Assembly (NCBI GenBank): GCA_016715765.1
Contig: JADJZJ010000043.1
Coordinates: 1-32,746 of the forward strand
Length of the DNA: 32,746 nucleotides
Reading direction: 5' to 3'
Source: Opitutaceae bacterium
GTDB lineage: Bacteria > Verrucomicrobiota > Verrucomicrobiia > Opitutales > Opitutaceae
In this document: positions 26,791 through 32,746 of the stretch, piece after piece
How the letters are laid out: each line of letters opens with the position of its first letter
Position numbering within the stretch: position 1 is the stretch's first letter
Position numbers and translations under genes: made by a program
Notes under the pieces: model-generated
Told to the model about the DNA's origin: nothing
The model's input: the letters and a program-made list of their open reading frames with translations, nothing else
Database searches by the model: none

Positions 26791-26844
26791 GTAGGCCGCC
26801 AGCTTGCTGGCGCTTTCAGAGCAGGGAGCAAGCTCCCTGCCTAC
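26791..26844 (+). repeat. REP-like double-hairpin element, copy 3
   Basis: Ends GTAGGC ... GCCTAC. Hairpins GCCAGCTTGCTGGC and GGGAGCAAGCTCCC are both perfect, separated by GCTTTCAGAGCA. Nearly the same as the reverse complement of copy 1. It lies 62 bases after the second PDGHED gene. Confidence 0.8.
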
Positions 26845-27405
26845 TCGCCAACTGCATCGTTCCGGGTAAGGCCAAGGTTACTAGGCCTGAATATCAGCAT
26901 ATCCATGTATAGACATGGACGGAATGCATGATCAATTAGCCACTGCAGCTTCATAGCTAAATGCGAGCTTTCGCATGGCAGGGTCGGCATGAACACTGCG
27001 CATTCCTTGCTCAAGAACTGAGAGAGATCTAATTGAGTCAGTTCGGGTGCCAAGACTAAGCCGAACCGTTCATTCAGCATATGAAAGCGCACTTCAATAA
27101 CCTGCACTCCATATGTTTAATGTCATATGCAACCGCATTGCTTTATTAGCAATCCTTGAGATTACTCTTAATAAATTGATGTAATTTGCATCGTCTACCT
27201 AGGCAAAAAGCATGGGTTGCATAAGCCGCACTTCACTGAAGGCGATAGGGAGACCTGCTTATTTTACATATTTTTTTAAATCTGGGCTACTTGTTGGCAG
27301 CTAGGGCTTGACTCCTCCTTGCATTCAGTTTGCAGTAAAAATTCAGTAAACGATTAGTGTGGCACACCGCCCTAGAAACCACAAATTTACCAGCTCCAGC
27401 CTGCC
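26845..27405. other. AT-rich stretch without a convincing gene, upstream of the polysaccharide cluster
   Basis: Base composition drops sharply in AT content's favour compared with both sides. A minus-strand open frame (26841-27107, GTG start) encodes 88 residues with no recognisable feature and is probably chance or a remnant. ATTGCT/AGCAAT at about 27139-27155 forms a small hairpin. TTGACT at 27308-27313 with TGCAGT 17 bases later is a weak promoter candidate for the sugar transferase gene, leaving a leader of about 60 bases. No known riboswitch could be matched. Confidence 0.45.
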
Positions 27406-28125
27406 ATGAATGTTAAGACTTCCGCTCTGCAGCTAGACGTTCCCCTTATGCCGGATGCCAAGCGAATTCTCGATGTAGTATTTTGCCTCCTGGTTTTGCC
27501 ACTGTTCGCGCTCTTTACCCTGCTCATCGCAATATTCATGCAATTTGCATCGCCTGGTCCGGTGTTCTTCCGGCAGGAGCGTGTTGGTCACAATGGGCGG
27601 CGTTTCAGAATCTACAAATTCCGGACCATGGGAGTCGCTGCCGACACCAACGTTCACCAGCAATATTTCAGTCAGCTGATCGAAACCAATGCCCCGATGA
27701 TCAAAATGGATTCCAAGGGCGACTCCCGGCTCATCCCCTGCGGTTGGATATTGCGCGCGTCAGGTCTGGATGAATTGCCCCAGTTGATCAATGTGCTCCG
27801 TGGTGAAATGAGTCTGGTGGGACCCCGTCCGTGCCTCCCCGCTGAATACGAACAGTACACTCCTGAGCAGCGCCGCCGGTTCCAGGCCGCCCCGGGATTG
27901 ACCGGCCTTTGGCAGGTATCCGGCAAGAATCGCACGACTTTCAAGGAAATGATCCGGCTCGATATCAAGTACGCCGAAACCAGAACCATCTGGATGGATC
28001 TGTACATCATTTGCATGACCATCCCCGCGCTTGTGCAGCAGATTTTGGATACGCGCAGAAACCAGCGCATGGTCGTGCATGCCGAGCGCCTGACTGAAAT
28101 GCCTTTCCCTTCGCGGAACCGGTAA
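27406..28125 (+). CDS. Polyprenyl-phosphate sugar-1-phosphate transferase (bacterial sugar transferase family)
   Basis: 239 residues, PglC/WcaJ-type. A hydrophobic N-terminal segment (ILDVVFCLLVLPLFALFTLLIAIFM) precedes SPGPVFFRQERVGHNGRRF and YKFRTM. The catalytic Asp-Glu pair is in SGLDELPQLINVLRGEMSLVGPRP, and PGLTGLWQVSGKN follows. It starts glycan assembly on undecaprenyl phosphate at the inner face of the cytoplasmic membrane. It lacks the extra N-terminal helices of WbaP/WcaJ, so it is the short monotopic form. First gene of the polysaccharide cluster, behind a long AT-rich leader region. The ATG at 27406 fits the family length. Confidence 0.94.
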   Translation: MNVKTSALQLDVPLMPDAKRILDVVFCLLVLPLFALFTLLIAIFMQFASPGPVFFRQERVGHNGRRFRIYKFRTMGVAADTNVHQQYFSQLIETNAPMIKMDSKGDSRLIPCGWILRASGLDELPQLINVLRGEMSLVGPRPCLPAEYEQYTPEQRRRFQAAPGLTGLWQVSGKNRTTFKEMIRLDIKYAETRTIWMDLYIICMTIPALVQQILDTRRNQRMVVHAERLTEMPFPSRNR

Positions 28126-28222
28126 CGCAGCTACGGTTGGGCCCGGGATGAATTTGCAGGTCGCGGCTGAATTCCATTGCCGCGCAAATGAAAGCGGTTA
28201 ACTCCGTGTTTCACTTCAACAT

Positions 28223-29395
28223 ATGAGCACGGTTAAAAAAATTGGCGTCGGGGTGATTGGTTGCGGGTATTGGGGCCCGAATTTGGTCCGTAATTTTCTG
28301 GCGTTGCCCGACTGTCAGTTGAAAACGATCTGTGACGTCAGCCAGGAACGTCTTCGCCACCTCAAGAGTGTCTATCCGTCGGTGGAAACGGAGACCAATT
28401 ACGAGCAGATGCTCAAGGATCCCGCCCTGCATGCGGTCGTGATTGCGACTTCGGTCAGGCATCACTTTCCGATGGCCAAGAACAGCCTGCTGGCCGGCAA
28501 GCACACCCTGATCGAAAAGCCCCTGGCCGCCTCGGTGGAACAGTGCGAGGAACTCATCGCCCTGGCAAAAAAGCAGGGTCTGGTTCTCATGGTGGGCCAC
28601 ACGTTCCTCTATTCGCCGGCCGTGCGCAAAATCAAGGAGATCCTGGACAAGAAGGATATCGGGGTGATCCAGTATATTTCGGCGCGTCGCCTGAACCTTG
28701 GATTGTTCCAGAAGGACATCAATGTGGCCTGGGATCTCGCGCCCCACGACATCTCGATCATCCTCTACCTCATGGGTGAATTTCCCTATAGCGTGAATTG
28801 CCGCGGCGCCGCCCACATCACGCCAGGCATCGAGGACGTGACCTCCATGAGCCTGCACTTCTCGCAGGACAAGACGGCCATGATTCAAAGCAGCTGGCTG
28901 GATCCGAAAAAGGTGCGGGAAATGACCATCGTGGGCAGCGAGCGGATGATCGTGTATGATGACCTCCCCGCCCAGGAAAAGATCAAGATCTACGATGTGA
29001 GCGTGAAGGCCCCGCGGCACTACGATACCTTTGCCGAATTTCACTACGCCTACCATTACGGCGACATCTACAGTCCCTACATCAAGCAGGAGGAACCGCT
29101 GAAGTCGGAATGCCAGCACTTCCTGGATTGTATCCGCAACGGCCGCACTCCGCTCACTTCCGGCACCAAGGGCCTGGACGTGGTCCGCATTCTTGAAGCC
29201 TCCTCGGCCTCCATCAAATTGAATGGCGCCCCGATCGATCTGCCCAAGGCGGGTCAGCCCACCCGGCCCAACTCCCGTCCGCCCATCCCCTTTGCCGGCG
29301 GCTCAAATCCGCCCATGAGATCATCCACGGCCAATCCTTTCTCAGAAACGAAATCGCAGAAATCAGGCGGTGCATCGGGGAGCGCCGGAGCCTGA
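28223..29395 (+). CDS. Gfo/Idh/MocA-family oxidoreductase (WbpB/WlbA-like)
   Basis: 390 residues. Rossmann motif VGVIGCGYWGPNLVRNF, the catalytic EKP motif with Lys99 in LIEKPLAAS, and VGHTFLYSPAVRKIKE. Next to an acetyltransferase and a DegT-type aminotransferase it fits the WbpB/WlbA step, NAD-dependent oxidation of a UDP-sugar uronic acid at C3. Residues about 340-390 are an unusual Pro/Ser/Gly-rich tail (PTRPNSRPPIPFAGG and onward) beyond the normal end near IKLNGAPIDL. The tail is probably disordered. The ATG at 28223 is 97 bases after the sugar transferase. Confidence 0.9.
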   Translation: MSTVKKIGVGVIGCGYWGPNLVRNFLALPDCQLKTICDVSQERLRHLKSVYPSVETETNYEQMLKDPALHAVVIATSVRHHFPMAKNSLLAGKHTLIEKPLAASVEQCEELIALAKKQGLVLMVGHTFLYSPAVRKIKEILDKKDIGVIQYISARRLNLGLFQKDINVAWDLAPHDISIILYLMGEFPYSVNCRGAAHITPGIEDVTSMSLHFSQDKTAMIQSSWLDPKKVREMTIVGSERMIVYDDLPAQEKIKIYDVSVKAPRHYDTFAEFHYAYHYGDIYSPYIKQEEPLKSECQHFLDCIRNGRTPLTSGTKGLDVVRILEASSASIKLNGAPIDLPKAGQPTRPNSRPPIPFAGGSNPPMRSSTANPFSETKSQKSGGASGSAGA

Positions 29396-29425
29396 GTTCA
29401 CGGTCCTGTTTGGGTTTAGCTTCTC

Positions 29426-29911
29426 ATGCCAACTTCCCCTGCCCTGCACCAGCAGATCACTCCTGATGTCAAACTCGGCCAAGGCGTCCGGATCTTTGGC
29501 TTCGTCAATCTCTACGGCTGCGAAATTGGCGACGAGTCCAAGATCGGCACGTTTGTCGAAATTCAAAAGGGCGCGAAAATCGGCCGGCGCTGCAAGATTT
29601 CCAGCCACACCTTCATCTGCGAGGGCGTGACGATCGAGGATGAGGTCTTCATCGGGCATGGCGTCATGTTCACCAACGACCTGCACCCGCGGGCCACGAA
29701 TCCCGACGGCAGCCTGCAAAGCGCGGCGGATTGGGCCTGCGTCCCAACCCTGGTCAAACGCGGTGCCGCCATCGGCTCCGGCGCCACCCTGCTCTGCGGC
29801 ATCACCATTGGCGAACGGGCCACGGTCGGCGCCGGGAGCGTGGTGACTAAGGACGTTCCCGCCGGCGCCGTGGTCGTCGGCAACCCGGCGCGGGTGTTGC
29901 GCCGTCCCTAA
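29426..29911 (+). CDS. Hexapeptide-repeat acetyltransferase (WbpD/WlbB-like)
   Basis: 161 residues with left-handed beta-helix repeats (VKLGQGVRIFGFVNLYGCEIGD; AKIGRRCKISSHTFICEGVTIED). HGVMFTNDLHPRATN carries the likely catalytic or binding region, and GAGSVVTKDVPAGAVVVGNPARVL is the typical end. WbpD acetylates the 3-amino group of UDP-2-acetamido-3-amino-2,3-dideoxy-glucuronate. That assignment follows from its place between the oxidoreductase and the aminotransferase; a different acyl acceptor cannot be excluded. Confidence 0.9.
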   Translation: MPTSPALHQQITPDVKLGQGVRIFGFVNLYGCEIGDESKIGTFVEIQKGAKIGRRCKISSHTFICEGVTIEDEVFIGHGVMFTNDLHPRATNPDGSLQSAADWACVPTLVKRGAAIGSGATLLCGITIGERATVGAGSVVTKDVPAGAVVVGNPARVLRRP

Positions 29912-29992
29912 CCCCTGGGACAAATCCACGCCCTGCCGGCGCTGATCCCTCCCGCCACCCTTCCTCCCTTTCTACTGTCAGTCACTTTTGTC

Positions 29993-31120
29993 ATGGCCTC
30001 ATCCAAAGTTCCGTTCCTCGACCTCAAAGCCCATCACGACCCCATCCGCCAGGAAGTCATGGCGGCCATGTCGGAAGTGATCGATGTGAATGCCTTCGCC
30101 GGCGGACCATTTGTGGCCCGTTTCGAGGCGGCCTACGCCAAATTCTGCCAGGCCGCCCACTGCATCGGCGTAGGCAACGGCACGGACGCCCTCTGGTTTG
30201 CGCTGCTCGGTCTCGGTGTGGGCCCGGGCGATGAAGTCATCACCGTTCCCATGACGTTCATGGCGACGGCCGAGGCCATCACCTACGCCGGAGCCAAGCC
30301 GGTGTTCGTCGACATTGATCCCGTCACCTACACCATCGATGTCACCAAGATCGAGGCCGCCATCACGCCCCGCACCAAGGCCATCTTGCCCGTGCATCTT
30401 TTCGGGCAATGCGCCGACATGGATCCCATCATGGAGATCGCCCGCCGGCACAATCTTTTCGTGGTCGAGGATGCCGCCCAGGCCCAGGGCTCGGGTTACC
30501 GCAACCGCCAGGCCGGATCCATCGGCCACGTGGCAGGATTCAGTTTTTATCCCGGCAAGAATCTCGGTGCCTGGGGCGAGGCCGGAGGCATCACCACCAA
30601 TGACGCCGCGTTGTGCGCCCGCATGCAGATGTTCAGGGAGCACGGACAGGCGAAAAAATACTACCACGATGTCGTGGGCTGGAACGGTCGCATGGACGGC
30701 CTGCAGGCCGCGGTGCTGTCCGTGAAACTCAAGTATCTTGATCAGGCGAACGCCGGCCGTCGCCGGGCCGCCCAGCGCTACAACCAATTGCTCGCCGGCA
30801 CCGCCGGTTTGATTCTGCCGGTCGAGGCACCCTACGCCCACCATATTTATCATATCTATGCCGTGCGGGTGAAGCATCGCGCTGCCGTGATGCAACACCT
30901 GGGCGACCGGGGCATTGGCTGCGGTATTCACTACCCTGTTCCGGTTCATCTGCAGAAAGCCTATGCCGACCTCGGCCATAAACCGGGCGATTTCCCCGTC
31001 AGCGAGGCCTGCGCCGAATCCTTTGTTTCGCTGCCCATGTTCCCGGAACTGACCGATGGACAGATCGAAACCGTGGTCAGCGAGCTCAAGTCCTGCCTCG
31101 CGGCCGGTGCGGGTGCTTGA
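29993..31120 (+). CDS. DegT/DnrJ/EryC1/StrS aminotransferase (WbpE/WlbC-like)
   Basis: 375 residues, a PLP-dependent sugar aminotransferase. The PLP lysine is Lys189 in SFYPGKNLGAWGEAG. Other landmarks are GVGNGTDALWFAL, the PLP aspartate in VEDAAQAQGS, and HHIYHIYAVR. In the UDP-2,3-diacetamido-uronate pathway it puts the amino group on C3 after the WbpB-type oxidation. The ATG at 29993 lies 81 bases after the acetyltransferase. Its stop overlaps the start of the next gene (TTGA). Confidence 0.93.
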   Translation: MASSKVPFLDLKAHHDPIRQEVMAAMSEVIDVNAFAGGPFVARFEAAYAKFCQAAHCIGVGNGTDALWFALLGLGVGPGDEVITVPMTFMATAEAITYAGAKPVFVDIDPVTYTIDVTKIEAAITPRTKAILPVHLFGQCADMDPIMEIARRHNLFVVEDAAQAQGSGYRNRQAGSIGHVAGFSFYPGKNLGAWGEAGGITTNDAALCARMQMFREHGQAKKYYHDVVGWNGRMDGLQAAVLSVKLKYLDQANAGRRRAAQRYNQLLAGTAGLILPVEAPYAHHIYHIYAVRVKHRAAVMQHLGDRGIGCGIHYPVPVHLQKAYADLGHKPGDFPVSEACAESFVSLPMFPELTDGQIETVVSELKSCLAAGAGA

Positions 31121-32208
31121 GCCTTCCGATTGGATACGACGTGTCTTCATCAAAAGGTGAAAGTGCGTCCGATTTTGACGTCCAGCGGGTAAATCCCCTG
31201 GCCGATCCCAACTGGGATTCCGTGGTTGCGACCTGCCCCGGCGCCGGTTTCTTTCATGGTACTTCGTGGCTCCAGGTCTTGCATGCCACCTACGGCTTTA
31301 CCCCCGAGTTCTTCATCTCATCTCAGCCCGGGAAAACCCCCGTAGTGCTGCCCATGATGGAAGTGAACAGCTGGCTCACCGGCCGCCGCGGAGTGGGCCT
31401 CCCCTTCACCGATGAATGCGCCCCACTGTGTGCGGATGCCGCGGTCTTCGCCTCCCTTTACAAGTGCGCCGTGTCATTTGCCCGGGAACGGGGATGGAAA
31501 TATCTGGAATGCCGCGGAGGACGCAGCCTGCTGGGCGACATTCCCGCCTCAACCGCGTTTTTCGGTCACAGCCTCGATCTGCGGGCGGACGAAGCCCAGC
31601 TTTTCTCCCGGACTGACGCCCCCGTGCGCCGCGCCGTCCGCAAGGCTGAGCAAAGTAACCTCACTGTGACCGTAGCGCAGGATCTCGCGTCGCTCCGGAC
31701 GTTCTATGCCCTGATGTGCCTGACCCGAAAGCGACATGGATTGCCCGCGCAGCCATTTGGATTTTTCGCCAACATCCATCGCCACATCCTGTCCCGCAAC
31801 CAGGGGCGGATCGTGCTCGCCTGGCTCGGATCGGTCCCGGTGGCCGGTGCGGTCTTCTTTCATTTTGGCCGGTCCGCGATTTACAAGTTTGGGGCTTCGG
31901 ATGAGCGCCTGCAGCACCTGCGCGCCAACAATCTGGTGATGTGGGAGGCCATCAAGTGGCATGCGCAGCGGAGGTTTGATTTCCTCGATTTCGGAAGGAC
32001 CTCACTGGCCAATGCCGGATTGCGGAAATTCAAGCTTTCCTGGGGCACCGTTGAGCGCACCATCGAATACGTGCGGTGGGACCTGCAGACCAATGCCTTC
32101 GTCACCGTCAGGGACGAGGCGGCCGGCTGGTATAACCGGATTTTTCGCCTCCTGCCCGTTTCCGTCTCGCGACTGGCCGGAGCGGTCCTTTATAAGCACG
32201 CCGCCTAG
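31117..32208 (+). CDS. FemAB/GNAT-like protein of the polysaccharide cluster
   Basis: 363 residues. The double GNAT-like layout is visible: an N-terminal half with GFFHGTSWLQVLHATYGFTPEFF and a C-terminal half with VRRAVRKAEQSNLTVTVAQD, LTRKRHGLPAQP, VPVAGAVFFHFGRSAIYKFGAS and FDFLDFGRTSLANAGLRKFK. Such proteins are common in exopolysaccharide loci, including PEP-CTERM-associated ones, and are thought to transfer an acyl or aminoacyl group; the substrate is not known. TTG at 31117 overlaps the aminotransferase stop, and GTG at 31141 is an alternative start. No secretion signal is seen, so it is cytoplasmic. Confidence 0.85.
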   Translation: MSLPIGYDVSSSKGESASDFDVQRVNPLADPNWDSVVATCPGAGFFHGTSWLQVLHATYGFTPEFFISSQPGKTPVVLPMMEVNSWLTGRRGVGLPFTDECAPLCADAAVFASLYKCAVSFARERGWKYLECRGGRSLLGDIPASTAFFGHSLDLRADEAQLFSRTDAPVRRAVRKAEQSNLTVTVAQDLASLRTFYALMCLTRKRHGLPAQPFGFFANIHRHILSRNQGRIVLAWLGSVPVAGAVFFHFGRSAIYKFGASDERLQHLRANNLVMWEAIKWHAQRRFDFLDFGRTSLANAGLRKFKLSWGTVERTIEYVRWDLQTNAFVTVRDEAAGWYNRIFRLLPVSVSRLAGAVLYKHAA

Positions 32209-32220
32209 GATAAACCAAAC

Positions 32221-32746
32221 ATGGACAGCAAATCCCCTTTCACATCGCAATCCGGCCAATCTGGCGACAGCCCGAAATTTGCCCGTCCGATCCCAAGGGT
32301 CACAAATTCCCATGCCGGAATGCCGCTCGCACCTCAGTCCCCGGGGATGCAGGTCGGTGACATTTACTACATACTGTTCCGCCACAAGTGGAAGATCCTG
32401 GTCTGCGGCATCGTGGGATTCTTGGCGCGCGGTATTCTACAACCGAAATCCGCCGCCCTACGAATCCCAGGCCAAGCTTTTGTGCGATATGTCGTGGCGG
32501 AAAACAAGCCGCTCGATCCGACTGGTGAAGGGCCAACATGAAATCTCCCGACATGCGGGGAAACCATCATGAGCGCGGAACGGGAAATTCTCACGAGTTT
32601 TGATCTGGCCAAACAGGTCGCCGAAGCGATCGGACCGGAAAATCATTGGCCCGAATTGTCGGAGATGCAAATGGCGACTCATTAGCAGCGGCGGCTGTAA
32701 TCAGCGGCGGACTGGAGTTGAAGCACCACGCATGAGCAGTGTGATC
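32221..32746 (+). pseudogene. Wzz/GumC-type polysaccharide chain-length protein, 5' part, with several frameshifts
   Basis: After a Ser/Pro-rich start, MQVGDIYYILFRHKWKILVC is the start of the Wzz/GumC transmembrane domain. The expected protein can only be followed by changing frame: at about 32428 (to FYNRNPPPYESQAKLL), 32480 (VRYVV, NKPLDPTGEG), 32533 (NMKSPDMRG), 32560 (ETIMSAEREILTSFDLAKQVAEAIGPE), 32641 (LARIVGDANGDSL) and 32716 (VEAPRMSSVI). Five of these six changes are single-base losses, one is a gain. The periplasmic domain is well conserved across all frames. That fits sequencing errors near a contig end better than slow decay. The family controls chain length and export of the polysaccharide made by this cluster. 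The gene continues beyond the window. Confidence 0.85.

Noticed and set aside
26841..27107. 88-codon minus-strand open frame in the AT-rich stretch
   Set aside because: GTG start, no ribosome site, starts inside a REP element end, no recognisable feature. Kept only as a note in the intergenic entry.
27180..27405. Possible c-di-GMP riboswitch in front of the sugar transferase
   Set aside because: The conserved GEMM core and receptor segments could not be found; only AT-rich DNA and short palindromes.

Overview
The window is a GC-rich (except one AT-rich patch), densely packed bacterial segment from a Gram-negative organism: it encodes LptD, an outer-membrane beta-barrel and a polysaccharide cluster. 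Gene content and style (large IspH of the plant/cyanobacterial subtype, frequent GTG/TTG starts, very weak Shine-Dalgarno sites, stop/start overlaps, palindromic dispersed repeats) suggest a Verrucomicrobiota member, perhaps Opitutaceae. That placement is inference from recollection of the families, not from a search. Both ends cut genes (alaS on the left, a Wzz/GumC-like gene on the right), and both end genes carry frameshifts. This looks like lower sequence quality near contig ends.

Layout. 1-3453: 3' part of alaS (one frameshift) followed closely by ispH with a long extra N-terminal region. 3441-4583 (minus): secreted outer-membrane beta-barrel. 4693-7153 (minus): three-gene operon of a ParA/MinD-type ATPase, a 280-aa unknown and a coiled-coil protein, with no ParB. 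7329-7796: GreA/GreB-like factor. 7970-12402: signalling operon of a hybrid histidine kinase with two receivers, a lone receiver, and a protein joining a histidine phosphoacceptor domain (no ATPase domain), a receiver and a class III adenylate cyclase. This may be a phosphorelay ending in cAMP. 12453-13148: secreted unknown. 13259-15469 (minus): glycogen branching enzyme GlgB. 15585-20327 (plus): lptD, rsmB, scpA, a small unknown and thioredoxin. 20330-24727 (minus): tightly overlapping chain of acyP, a fused ABC ATPase-permease, a TPR-like protein, a membrane protein and menA. 24858-25544: unknown acidic/helical protein.

25610-27405 is the accessory-looking part: tRNA-Ser(GCU), two REP-like double-hairpin repeats bracketing two paralogous 72-aa membrane-anchored proteins that share a PDGHED motif at the same residue positions, then about 560 bp of AT-rich DNA without a convincing gene. 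27406 to the end (plus) starts an exopolysaccharide/O-antigen cluster: priming sugar transferase, an oxidoreductase / acetyltransferase / aminotransferase trio like that for UDP-2,3-diacetamido-uronic acid, a FemAB/GNAT-like protein, and a frameshifted Wzz/GumC-type chain-length protein.

The best candidates for something undescribed are the ParB-less ParA operon, the orphan-phosphoacceptor adenylate cyclase operon, and the PDGHED small-protein pair. Most of the rest is ordinary housekeeping content.
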